From positions 1-45,959 of the forward strand of contig SVTR01000029.1 of the NCBI GenBank assembly GCA_015063685.1: a stretch of DNA of 45,959 bases. Direction: 5' to 3'. Below are positions 1 to 6,855 of this stretch, piece after piece. The notes under the pieces were generated by a model. It ran no database searches, was not told the origin of the DNA, and was given only the letters and a program-made list of their open reading frames with translations. Numbering within the stretch: position 1 is the first letter of the stretch; the number at the start of each line of letters is the position of its first letter. Made by a program: the position numbers and the translations under genes. The stretch is from Oscillospiraceae bacterium. Its GTDB lineage: Bacteria; Bacillota; Clostridia; Oscillospirales; CAG-272.

Positions 1-111
1 AGCGGCGTGCGTCACGAGGGAGTTGGAGTCCAGAGGAGAACCGTAGGTTCTGTCTTTGGCGGCGCTCTTTTGGAACTTTTCTCTCGCCGCGGAGAGAAAA
101 GTGGAAAGGAT
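1..111. repeat. Intergenic palindromic repeat, edge of window
   Basis: No gene is visible here. The stretch holds two adjacent inverted repeats: AGAACC (37-42) with GGTTCT (46-51), and CTTTTCTCTC (76-85) with GAGAGAAAAG (92-101) around a 6-base loop. It runs directly into a copy of the 91-base module family at 112-200. The organisation resembles a dispersed intergenic hairpin repeat. A second copy is not present in this window, so calling it a repeat is inference from its structure and its neighbour. Confidence 0.4.
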
Positions 112-202
112 GCTAAACAACAATTTACCTGCCTAACTGCCCACCACGGTATGAGTTTCACACGGGATGCATTCCCCCGAGCCGGAGTCCACCTCAGGTG
201 AC
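112..202 (-). repeat. Single 91-base-type palindromic module downstream of csoR
   Basis: Read on the minus strand this is a diverged copy of the module found in arrays near 8.7-9.3 and 21.7-22.4 kb. It has a short hairpin (CACCT/AGGTG), a GGCTCGGGGG block, a TGCATCCCGTG block, a GTGGGCAGTTAGGCAG block, and then the junction AAATTGTTGTTTA. It starts within a few bases of the csoR stop codon, so it would be in the 3' untranslated region of csoR. The same placement right after a stop codon is seen at the other two loci. Confidence 0.7.
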
Positions 203-523
203 TTACTTTATCAACCTCTGCAAGACCGCTACCAGCTCTTCCGCCGTCTCTGTCTTGCCCTTTTGCAGATCCTCTGTCACGCAGGTGCGGATATGGGTGC
301 TCAGCAATTCCTTGTTGAAGGCGTTCAGGGCGGCGGTAATGGCGGCTACCTGGGTGATGATGTCGATACAGTAGGCGTCACGCTCCACCATCCCCTTGAC
401 GCCGCGCACCTGTCCCTCAATTCGATTCAGGCGGTTGATAAGAGCCTTGTGTTCCTCTTCATCTCTTATCTTGGTGCGGCAACAGGGACAGGTCTCTTCG
501 TTGATTTCAATTTTATCTTCCAT
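203..523 (-). CDS. csoR: CsoR-family copper-sensing transcriptional repressor
   Basis: This 106-residue protein belongs to the CsoR/RcnR family of all-helical metal-sensing repressors, which release DNA on binding Cu(I) or a related ligand. The family's Cys-His-Cys ligand set is visible: Cys in DAYCIDIITQ, then His and Cys in the HIRTC segment. The RLNRIEGQVRGV segment is the DNA-contacting helix signature. An extra N-terminal CPCC motif is present, which could bind metal or serve as a redox site. The start at 523 is supported by a GAAAGGGA ribosome site. The gene is monocistronic in this window. Its promoter carries a matching operator at 563-579, so it is almost certainly self-repressing. 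No copper ATPase or chaperone lies nearby, so targets must be elsewhere. Other CsoR-fold sensors (RcnR, FrmR, CstR) are less likely given the Cys-His-Cys set and the operator. Confidence 0.92.
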   Translation of the reverse strand: MEDKIEINEETCPCCRTKIRDEEEHKALINRLNRIEGQVRGVKGMVERDAYCIDIITQVAAITAALNAFNKELLSTHIRTCVTEDLQKGKTETAEELVAVLQRLIK

Positions 524-557
524 GGTGTAAGGTCCCTTTCATCATTTGGTTTCTTCT

Positions 558-586
558 ATTATATACCCCCACGGGGTATTTGTCAA
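558..586 (-). promoter_or_regulatory. csoR promoter with CsoR operator in the spacer
   Basis: On the minus strand TTGACA (581-586) and TATAAT (558-563) are separated by exactly 17 bases, a perfect sigma-A promoter. The spacer contains the inverted repeat ATACCCC-CAC-GGGGTAT (563-579), the G/C-tract palindrome known for CsoR operators. Repressor bound there would block polymerase directly, which predicts tight autoregulation. Confidence 0.88.
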
Positions 587-689
587 GAGGAAATGACACC
601 CTTGGAAAAGGAATTTCGGAAGTGTTTCTCTGTTTCAACCAAAAAGGAAGGCGTTTTGTTAGTCAAAGCGCCAAAAAGCAAAAAAATAA

Positions 690-718
690 TTGACACTCTT
701 GAGAAAATTTGTTATAAT
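690..718 (+). promoter_or_regulatory. Sigma-A promoter for the surface protein gene
   Basis: TTGACA (690-695), a 17-base spacer and TATAAT (713-718) form a full consensus promoter about 70 bases before the start codon at 791. A small inverted repeat (CTCCGTTTTCGAGGGAG, about 736-752) lies in the untranslated leader. Confidence 0.88.
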
Positions 719-790
719 GACGGTAAGCATATTCCCTCCGTTTTCGAGGGAGCTTTGCGCTGAATAAATCTCTCAGATAGGAGAAAAAAC

Positions 791-2605
791 ATGAAAAGAA
801 TCATCGCACTTGTAGCCCTTGTGGCTATGATCGCCAGCCTGTTCGTAGTTCCTACCTCTGCCGCGGTGGAGGGTATGATCAACGAAGGCGGCCACTGGGT
901 CGTCAACTCCCCCAAGCACGCCGAAATCGTTGCCGGTGAAGCCGGTGAAGTGACTACTGCTTGGGAGGTTCCGTGGCTGAAGATCTCCCCCACCCTGGAC
1001 GGTAAGATCGGTAAGGGCGAGTACCTGCCCTTTGAGATGTACGAGGACTACTTGGCTTACATGGCCATCGCTACCGGTAACACCGAGGCGGACTTTGAAG
1101 AGTTCTACGAGTTGACCCGCTACGGCTTCTTTGATGCTTACTGGGGCTGGGACGGCGTGTATATGTACCTCGCCTTTGAGGTAGATACCGTCAACGGTCA
1201 CACCTGTACTCCTGAGGTGGAGGGTAGCACTGCTTACCTGTACGCATATAACATGCTCCAGGTCGGTATCGCTCCCACCGACAGCACCGGCCGCGGCTAC
1301 GGCAACAAGTACGTGGAGCTTGGCTACGGTGTTCACAGTGAGACCGGCGAATCCCTGGCACACGCCTGGATGGGTCCCTACAAGCCTGTGAGCAATGAGG
1401 ATTTCGTTGGTTCCTATGACAAGGATAACCAGAAGGTGGTTTACGAGGTTCGTATCCACCTGCAGACTGCTCTTGGTCTGACTGATACCGTCGTTGAGAA
1501 CGGTGACCAGATCAACTATGCTTGGCTTCTGTCCGTCAACGGCGAGGAGACCTCTGTTGATAACTACTGGCAGGTAGGCTTCTGCCATGGTATCGGCGGC
1601 CAATATTCCAACAAGATGACGCAGTATTTCGCTTGTGTCACCTTTGACGGCAAGCCCGATGATGTGGAGATCAAGCCCGAGGAAATTCCCGGTGTCAGCG
1701 AAGAGGATCTGACTTACGGCCTGGCTGAGTACGTCAACATGGGTGAGGAAAAGGTCGTTAACGGCTTCATCACCGAGGACTGCTACATTGAGCTTACCAC
1801 CGAAGGGGATGAGACCTTCGCCCGTATCTTTGCCGCCGGTGATAACCCCTACCTGTGGAGCAAGGAGTACCCCCGCGCTCTGCGCGCTGACCTTGGCTCT
1901 TACGCTGTGGTCAAGTATCGCACCTCTTCTGCCAAGGCCGGTGAGTTGGGCCACATCTACCGCTCCGCTCGCGTGCCTGAGTATGATTTTGACTGGGTTT
2001 ACACCGAGGATTTGGAGACTGACGGTCATTGGCGCTATGTGATCTTCGACATGGGTTTGGAAGAGAACTGGAGAGACTGGATCGCCAACATCGGCTTCGT
2101 TCCCTTCTATGAAGAGACCGACTGCGCAGGCGAATACATTGATATCGCTTGGGTCAAGTACTACGAGCAGGAGCCCTACGATCTCTATGAGTCTGAGGAA
2201 GAGATTGATACCGAGCCTGTGGTTGAGCCTGAAACCGACGCCGAGGTCGGCACGGATGAGGCTACCGTTGACACCTCTGTTGAGGAGGGTGTGACCGCCG
2301 CTCCCGTCGAGGATGGTACCGATGCCCCTGCCGAGGACGGCACCAAGGCTCCCGCTGAGGACGACACCAAGGCTCCTGCCGAGGAGAGCACCAAGGCTCC
2401 CGCCACGGCTGAGACCAAGGCTCCCGCATCTGCCGAGACCAAGGCGGAGGCCAAGACTGAGGCTGCCGGTACCACCGTCGAGGGTGACGGCACCACCGCC
2501 GGTACCGATGCTACAACCGAGGGTGGTTGCGCATCTGTGATGGCGTCTGTTGGAGTCCTTCTGTCTGCCGCCGCTGCTGCCGTTGTGCTCAAGAAAAAGG
2601 ATTGA
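791..2605 (+). CDS. Secreted, membrane-anchored putative carbohydrate-binding protein
   Basis: A 604-residue surface protein. Residues 1-25 are a typical signal peptide ending in PTSAA. Residues about 60-290 look like a CBM9/DOMON-type beta-sandwich, including the DGKIGKGEY opening common to such domains; residues about 310-465 may be a second beta-rich domain. A low-complexity linker (about 480-575) is built from repeats of the type APAEDGTK. The C terminus has a Gly-Gly-Cys motif, a hydrophobic helix rich in Ala and Val, and KKKD. That tail fits a cell-surface membrane anchor; the conserved cysteine suggests processing, which is inference. A perfect promoter and a strong ribosome site (AGGAGAAAAAAC) predict high expression. 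It is monocistronic and ends at a strong terminator. The ligand cannot be told from sequence; a role in holding polysaccharide at the cell surface is a guess. Confidence 0.75.
   Translation: MKRIIALVALVAMIASLFVVPTSAAVEGMINEGGHWVVNSPKHAEIVAGEAGEVTTAWEVPWLKISPTLDGKIGKGEYLPFEMYEDYLAYMAIATGNTEADFEEFYELTRYGFFDAYWGWDGVYMYLAFEVDTVNGHTCTPEVEGSTAYLYAYNMLQVGIAPTDSTGRGYGNKYVELGYGVHSETGESLAHAWMGPYKPVSNEDFVGSYDKDNQKVVYEVRIHLQTALGLTDTVVENGDQINYAWLLSVNGEETSVDNYWQVGFCHGIGGQYSNKMTQYFACVTFDGKPDDVEIKPEEIPGVSEEDLTYGLAEYVNMGEEKVVNGFITEDCYIELTTEGDETFARIFAAGDNPYLWSKEYPRALRADLGSYAVVKYRTSSAKAGELGHIYRSARVPEYDFDWVYTEDLETDGHWRYVIFDMGLEENWRDWIANIGFVPFYEETDCAGEYIDIAWVKYYEQEPYDLYESEEEIDTEPVVEPETDAEVGTDEATVDTSVEEGVTAAPVEDGTDAPAEDGTKAPAEDDTKAPAEESTKAPATAETKAPASAETKAEAKTEAAGTTVEGDGTTAGTDATTEGGCASVMASVGVLLSAAAAAVVLKKKD
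2297..2450 (+). repeat. In-frame tandem repeat encoding the Ala-Pro-Glu-Lys linker
   Basis: Imperfect units of about 30 bases (ACCAAGGCTCCCGCYGAG and neighbours) repeat in frame inside the surface-protein gene and encode the APAEDGTKAPAEDDTK-type linker. Such repeats readily change copy number, so linker length may vary between strains. Confidence 0.8.
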
Positions 2606-2633
2606 TCCCGACAGGTAATATACCCGACAACTG

Positions 2634-2673
2634 AAAAGTGGGGCTGTCTCAACGAGACAGCCCCACTTTTTTT
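2634..2673. terminator. Bidirectional intrinsic terminator
   Basis: A 17-base stem (AAAAGTGGGGCTGTCTC, 2634-2650, with its complement at 2654-2670) has a 3-base loop and T tracts on both sides. It ends the surface-protein transcript on the plus strand and the cysE-end transcript on the minus strand. Confidence 0.93.
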
Positions 2674-2678
2674 GTTGT

Positions 2679-3419
2679 TCAGTTTTCTGCCTTGGGGGAT
2701 GACGCTTTTCCGCAGAGCGCGTCCATGCGATCCTCCAGGCGCTTGATCTCCTGTGCTACGGGGTCGGGGATATGCACTTGGTCCAGGTCGTCCACCTTGC
2801 GTCCGTGACGGCGCACCACCTTGGCAGGGATGCCAACGGCGGTGGAATTCTCGGGCACCTCCTCCAGCACCACCGCGTTGGCGGCGATCTTGGAGTTGTC
2901 CGCAATGACGAAGGGACCCAGCACCTTGGCGCCCGCGCCTACTAGCACGTTGTTGCCCAGGGTGGGGTGACGCTTGCCCACGTCCTTGCCCGTACCGCCT
3001 AAAGTGACGCCCTGGTAAAGCGTGCAGTTGTCACCGATCTCAGTGGTCTCGCCAATGACCACCCCCATACCGTGGTCGATAAATAAGCCCTTGCCGATGG
3101 TGGCACCGGGGTGGATCTCAATGCCCGTCTTGTGCCGTGCCCATTGGCTGATGGCGCGGGCGGCAAAGTAGTGCTTGGACAGATACAGCTTGTGTGCCAC
3201 GCGGTAGGCCAGGATGGCGTGAACGCCCGAATAGAGCAGAAGGATCTCAAGATCACTTCTGGCGGCGGGGTCGCGCTGACGCACGGCGGCAATATCGGTG
3301 GCGATCTCCTCGCGGATGGATCTGACGGTACCTACGGTCTTTTGGCCGATGCCCTTGACGGCAGAAGCGCCGCCTTTGACCAGGGCAGGGAGATCAAAAT
3401 TGATGATATATTGCTTCAT
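2679..3419 (-). CDS. cysE: Serine O-acetyltransferase
   Basis: This protein transfers acetyl from acetyl-CoA to L-serine, the first committed step of cysteine synthesis in the cytoplasm. The C-terminal half shows the left-handed beta-helix (hexapeptide) signature: IHPGATIGKGLFIDHGMGVVIGET, then GVTLGG with the active-site-region histidines, and an LVGAGAKVLGPFVIAD coil. The N-terminal helical part contains LEILLLYSGVHAILAYRVAH, typical of the short EpsC/CysE type. I chose the start at 3419 (MKQYIINF, 246 residues) because GAGGT precedes it and because upstream codons read through the neighbouring gene's end. It is the last gene of the minus-strand train and follows the ECF transporter gene by 46 bases. 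Confidence 0.93.
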   Translation of the reverse strand: MKQYIINFDLPALVKGGASAVKGIGQKTVGTVRSIREEIATDIAAVRQRDPAARSDLEILLLYSGVHAILAYRVAHKLYLSKHYFAARAISQWARHKTGIEIHPGATIGKGLFIDHGMGVVIGETTEIGDNCTLYQGVTLGGTGKDVGKRHPTLGNNVLVGAGAKVLGPFVIADNSKIAANAVVLEEVPENSTAVGIPAKVVRRHGRKVDDLDQVHIPDPVAQEIKRLEDRMDALCGKASSPKAEN

Positions 3420-3465
3420 AGTGATACCTCGTGAGGGGCGGTGAGCCCGTACAGATGGTGGGGAT

Positions 3466-4092
3466 TTATCGCTTGATCTGCTTGGAGACCAAACGGATGA
3501 TGCGCTCAATGGCAGGGGAGAAGATTATGTTGACGGCAAACTCAAACACAAAGTTCAGACCCGCGCAACCGATGAAAATGAAGTAAAGTCCGGTTTGCCC
3601 CAGGCTGTTTTGGGCGATAAAGCCTTCGATGGTGCCGAGGATGGTGAGGCACCCCAGACAGAATACGGCGGTATTTACAATGGGAACGATGCCCGCGGCC
3701 AGGAAGACGGCCAAAAGGTTCTTTTTATCCTTCAAGAGCTTGTAAACTAAGCCCCCCAAAAAGCCTGCCAGCGTGGATTTGACGATGCAAATGCCTGCGG
3801 TGACGATGGGATTGTTGTCAAACAGGAAGGCGGTGAAGGGGTCCATGTGCATAACGCCGCCCGTGATATAGACCACAAGGCCGAAGATAAAGCCCAAAAA
3901 TGCGCCTGCGACAGGGCCTAAAAGCATAGCGCCCAGGGCGATGGGAATCAGCACTAAAGAAATATTCGTGGCACCGGGGATGGGGAGGCGAATGGCTACT
4001 CCTGTGAACTGAAGCACCAGAATGATAGCGGTCAGCAGGGCCAGCTGTACCATTTTCAGCACGGCCTGCTTGCGTTTTGCGATGGTGTTCAT
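3466..4092 (-). CDS. ECF transporter S component (substrate-specific membrane subunit)
   Basis: A 208-residue integral membrane protein with about six hydrophobic segments. The N-terminal LALLTAIILVLQFTGVAIRLP and the following GPVAGAFLGFIFGLVVYITG are characteristic of S components of energy-coupling factor vitamin transporters. S components work with a shared EcfA/A'/T module encoded elsewhere. The substrate is not certain. The gene lies directly downstream of coaX, which phosphorylates pantothenate, so pantothenate uptake (PanT-like) is the best contextual guess; folate-type is the alternative. The start is fixed by an ideal AAAGGAGGTGG site. The start codon overlaps the stop of a 25-codon leader reading frame (ATGA), so translation is probably coupled. 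Confidence 0.85.
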   Translation of the reverse strand: MNTIAKRKQAVLKMVQLALLTAIILVLQFTGVAIRLPIPGATNISLVLIPIALGAMLLGPVAGAFLGFIFGLVVYITGGVMHMDPFTAFLFDNNPIVTAGICIVKSTLAGFLGGLVYKLLKDKKNLLAVFLAAGIVPIVNTAVFCLGCLTILGTIEGFIAQNSLGQTGLYFIFIGCAGLNFVFEFAVNIIFSPAIERIIRLVSKQIKR

Positions 4093-4166
4093 GCGGCCAC
4101 CTCCTTTGGGGAAGTACGGGTGGGTACGGCCGACTTGCGTGCCGTCCTGAGGGTTACGTTTTTCAT
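4089..4166 (-). CDS. 25-codon leader peptide, translationally coupled to the ECF gene
   Basis: An ATG at 4166 is preceded by GAAGGAG with a 7-base gap, a good ribosome site. The frame runs 25 codons, beginning MKNVTLRTARKS and ending SPKEVAA, and its TGA overlaps the ATG of the ECF S component. The last codons of the peptide contain the Shine-Dalgarno of the downstream gene. This arrangement fits a leader peptide whose translation opens the downstream site, or a small basic protein. I recognise no family. No single amino acid is enriched enough to suggest classical amino-acid attenuation. Confidence 0.5.
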   Translation of the reverse strand: MKNVTLRTARKSAVPTRTSPKEVAA

Positions 4167-4272
4167 TTTGTTTCTCCTTCGGGGACTTTCACCCCGTGCT
4201 ACCATCCGACAAGGCGGTATAGTGCGTATAAAATTTATTGATAACCGCCAAATCCTTTCGGCTTGGGCAGAA
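4167..4272 (-). promoter_or_regulatory. Structured leader between coaX and the ECF gene
   Basis: Between the coaX stop and the leader peptide lies about 100 bases with pairing potential: GGCGGT with ACCGCC further on, a CCG/CGG hairpin, and a compact CGGGG-TGAAAGT-CCCCG stem just before the ribosome site. I could not match it to a riboswitch class I know (THF, TPP, FMN, preQ1 and cobalamin consensus elements are missing). It may be a regulatory leader of the vitamin transporter. Confidence 0.3.
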
Positions 4273-5061
4273 TTATCCTTTTTTGCTTTTGACGATGACC
4301 GTGGCGGTATACATATGGTAGAGCCCCCACAGGGTCAGATGCTCCGAGTGCTTCATTTCGTGACGGCATTCGGTGGTGATCAAAGGTGCGAGACCGCCCG
4401 TGACTACAACCGGGGTATCATCGGGCAGATGGTACTCGGCAAGGATGCGGTCGAGCATCCCGTCAATCATGCAGGCGTGCCCCGTGACCAGTCCCGCGCG
4501 CAGGGCGTCGGGGGTGTTCTTGCCCAAGGCGGCGGCAGGTGCGCTCAACTCGGTGTAGGGGATCAGGGCGGCGGAGGCCCTGAGTCCTTCCAGGGAGGCG
4601 GCAGGACCGGGGGCGATCGCCACGCCGATCAAGGCCTTTTGCTCGCTGACTGCGCTGATGACCGTAGCCGTACCGATGTCCACGACGGCCACGGGCGCGC
4701 CGTAAAGCTTGACGGCGGCGGCGGCGTTGGTCACGATATCCGCGCCCAACTGGGCGGGATCGTCCACCTTCAGGCTGATGCCGGTTTTCACACCGTTGCC
4801 CACCACGTAGACGGGCATTTCCTGCCACGAGAGGGCTTTTTCAACGGTGTGGATCAGTTTGGGCACCACCGAGGAGATAATGGCGGCGGCGATCTCTTGG
4901 GGATCAACCCCATGAGCCGATAGCAGCCCTCGGATGATGACAGCATATTCGTCGGCACTCCGCTTGGTGTCAGCCGACAGCTTGGCGGTGGCGGCAAGGG
5001 ACTCGCCTCGGAATAAGCCCAGACAAATGCTGGAGTTGCCGATGTCGATGGTCAGTAGCAT
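4273..5061 (-). CDS. coaX: Type III pantothenate kinase
   Basis: CoaX phosphorylates pantothenate with ATP, the first step of coenzyme A synthesis, and unlike type I/II enzymes is not feedback-inhibited by CoA. At 262 residues it has the usual length. The N terminus MLLTIDIGNSSICLGLF is the phosphate-binding motif of the ASKHA fold; the second, VVDIGTATVISAV, holds the expected Asp and Thr. The family segments GADIVTNAAAA and APGPAASLEGL are also present. The start has a GGAG site. The gene is part of the long minus-strand train and is followed by the ECF S component, which supports a vitamin B5 uptake and activation pair. Confidence 0.95.
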   Translation of the reverse strand: MLLTIDIGNSSICLGLFRGESLAATAKLSADTKRSADEYAVIIRGLLSAHGVDPQEIAAAIISSVVPKLIHTVEKALSWQEMPVYVVGNGVKTGISLKVDDPAQLGADIVTNAAAAVKLYGAPVAVVDIGTATVISAVSEQKALIGVAIAPGPAASLEGLRASAALIPYTELSAPAAALGKNTPDALRAGLVTGHACMIDGMLDRILAEYHLPDDTPVVVTGGLAPLITTECRHEMKHSEHLTLWGLYHMYTATVIVKSKKG

Positions 5062-5140
5062 GGAGGGCTCCTTTCACAAATGATTGGCGGTTGTTAATGG
5101 GCAAGAGATACAGGATACGGGATACGTTCTGTTACACACC

Positions 5141-5488
5141 TTACTTTCGATAATACACGTAATGCACCGTAATGGTTCTTACGGCGCCGCCGTGCTCCTT
5201 ATCGGGGGCGGTGATGACCACGCCGTCGCCCGACATGAGAATCCAGGCTTGGAGCTGGTCGATATCGCACTTCAGAATGGTCTCGGAGGGGGTGGAGACG
5301 ATGAGCTCATCGGTCTCTCTTTTGATGTTGAGAGAGCCGCTTCTGCCGATGACGTCCTCGTTGTCTCCGTGCTTTTCGGTGATGTATTTGATGGGATATC
5401 CCACGATCTTCTCGGCCATGTCGTGGCGGTAGCGGCTGGATTCGGGGTTTTTGCTCTTGGTCCAATGAGCGATAACCTTTTTGAACAT
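5141..5488 (-). CDS. Conserved hypothetical protein, 115 residues
   Basis: A small soluble protein without signal peptide or membrane segment. It opens MFKKVIAHWTKSKN and contains several alternating hydrophobic stretches (DELIVSTPSETILKCDIDQLQAWILMSGDGVVI), suggesting a small beta-rich fold; the end is VRTITVHYVYYRK. I do not recognise the family. The start at 5488 has GAAGGA seven bases upstream. It lies between the methyltransferase and coaX on the same strand. The 130-base gap upstream holds a perfect inverted repeat that may attenuate transcription into this gene. Confidence 0.7.
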   Translation of the reverse strand: MFKKVIAHWTKSKNPESSRYRHDMAEKIVGYPIKYITEKHGDNEDVIGRSGSLNIKRETDELIVSTPSETILKCDIDQLQAWILMSGDGVVITAPDKEHGGAVRTITVHYVYYRK

Positions 5489-5500
5489 AGTTTTTCCTTC

Positions 5501-5565
5501 CGTAGGGGCGAACTGTGTTCGCCCGAAGTATCATAATGAGCGGGCGAACACAGTTCGCCCCTACG
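5501..5565. repeat. GTAGGGGCG-type perfect inverted repeat
   Basis: Two perfect 25-base arms (5501-5525 and 5541-5565) flank a 15-base loop. The arm begins CGTAGGGGCGAAC and ends GTTCGCCCG. A second element with the same arm ends (GTAGGGGCG...CGCCCG) but a different middle is at 21891-21983. Such palindromes are widespread non-coding repeats in many bacterial genomes. This copy sits between two genes of one operon and would form a very stable RNA hairpin. Confidence 0.9.
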
Positions 5566-5617
5566 TTATGCTGATCTCTTGCTGTTCCTTAGGAGAATGA
5601 ACAAGCAGAGAATATTA

Positions 5618-6820
5618 TTAGACATTGCCCATGAGAAATTCGTAGGCTTTTTTGTATTCTTCTGCGGCTTTTCTGCACCTTTGCGCGGCAGGATCGTACT
5701 TTTTGATGCCTCGGAGCATCACGTTCTTGGGGGTCTCCTCGGGGTCGATCAGCTCCAGGGCGGTCACCTCGTAGCCGTTGGCCTCCAATTTCTTGAGACG
5801 GAGCGCGTCGGTGGCGGCATCGCAGAGCTTTTGACGAAGCATGGAATGCTCGGCAATGAAGGACAGCGCGGGGCAATCCAGGGCCTTGTTCATGGCGTGG
5901 TGACAGCAGGGGGTGGACAGAATCACCTTCGCACCCCATTCCAGCGCCTTGTCCAGCACCAGATCGGTGGCGGTGTCGCAGGCGTGAAGGGAAATGACCA
6001 TCTGCACGGGGGCGCCAAAGTCAAAAGTCGTCACGTCGGCACAGACGAAGGATAAACCATCCATGCCCAAAGCCTTGGCGATGGCGTTACAATCGGCCAT
6101 GACCTCGGCCTTCATATCCACGCCGATCATGCGAACGACACGCTTTTGGATGACCGAAAAATAGTGATAGACCGCGAAGGACAGATAGCTCTTGCCGCAA
6201 CACAGATCGCAGATGTTCAGGGTTCCCTCGGCGGGGAGCTGGGACTCCACGTCGCGGATCAGCTCCAAAAAGCGGTTGATCTGACGGAATTTGGGCTGCT
6301 TCTTGTCGTGAACTCGTCCCCGCTCGTCGCTGACACCCAAATGGATCAAGAAGGGTTCAGCACCCGTGAGGATGCGGTTCTTTTGCTTGTCGTTGCCGAT
6401 CACGGGGAGACGGACGGGGGCATCCTTGCCCTTGTCCAATGCCGTATACACGGGAGATGCGCCCAAAAGGGTCTCCTTGCCGTTCTTGGAGCGGCGGAAC
6501 TCGCAGTTACCTGCGGGGGTCATGACATTGACCTGATCGTAGTCCGTAAGAAGCTCCGAAAGTCTCCCTTGTCCGACGGGGGTCAGGGGGATGTTTTCGT
6601 GGGAGGCCTGCACGGGCTCGCCCTTGCCTGCCACCTTGGCCACCGTTGCGGTGCGCATGGTCTCGGCCTGAAGCATGACCTCTCCGCGGATGCGCCGCAG
6701 GGTCAGGGTACAGCGCTGAACCGTCCGGTCATGGCACTTGGACAATACGGTTTTATCCATCATAGATGCGATGGCACAACGATAGATCAAATCACATAGC
6801 CGTTCAAAGGGCGTATTCAC
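5618..6820 (-). CDS. Class I SAM-dependent methyltransferase, Methyltransf_32-like
   Basis: A 400-residue cytoplasmic enzyme. The C-terminal half is a Rossmann methyltransferase: motif I is ICDLCCGKSYLSF, followed by GVDMKAEVMADCN, then SLHACDTATDLVL and ILSTPCCHH. That set (DLCCGKG..., LHACD, PCCH) is the signature of the Methyltransf_32 group, whose characterised eukaryotic relatives act on tRNA or protein. The substrate is unknown; an RNA base is plausible. The N-terminal 160 residues include a basic helical region and a possible nucleic-acid-binding beta segment. It is 35 bases downstream of plsY in the same operon, with no obvious functional link. Confidence 0.8.
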   Translation of the reverse strand: MNTPFERLCDLIYRCAIASMMDKTVLSKCHDRTVQRCTLTLRRIRGEVMLQAETMRTATVAKVAGKGEPVQASHENIPLTPVGQGRLSELLTDYDQVNVMTPAGNCEFRRSKNGKETLLGASPVYTALDKGKDAPVRLPVIGNDKQKNRILTGAEPFLIHLGVSDERGRVHDKKQPKFRQINRFLELIRDVESQLPAEGTLNICDLCCGKSYLSFAVYHYFSVIQKRVVRMIGVDMKAEVMADCNAIAKALGMDGLSFVCADVTTFDFGAPVQMVISLHACDTATDLVLDKALEWGAKVILSTPCCHHAMNKALDCPALSFIAEHSMLRQKLCDAATDALRLKKLEANGYEVTALELIDPEETPKNVMLRGIKKYDPAAQRCRKAAEEYKKAYEFLMGNV

Positions 6821-6855
6821 GGAGGCCTCCTTTCTCCTGCGATAGCAGACGCGGT

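Noticed and set aside
7..201. Plus-strand frame at the left edge
   Set aside because: It runs through hairpin repeats, has no ribosome site and no recognisable protein.
4167..4272. Known riboswitch (THF, TPP, FMN, preQ1) before the ECF gene
   Set aside because: The conserved core sequences of these classes are not found; only generic hairpins are visible.
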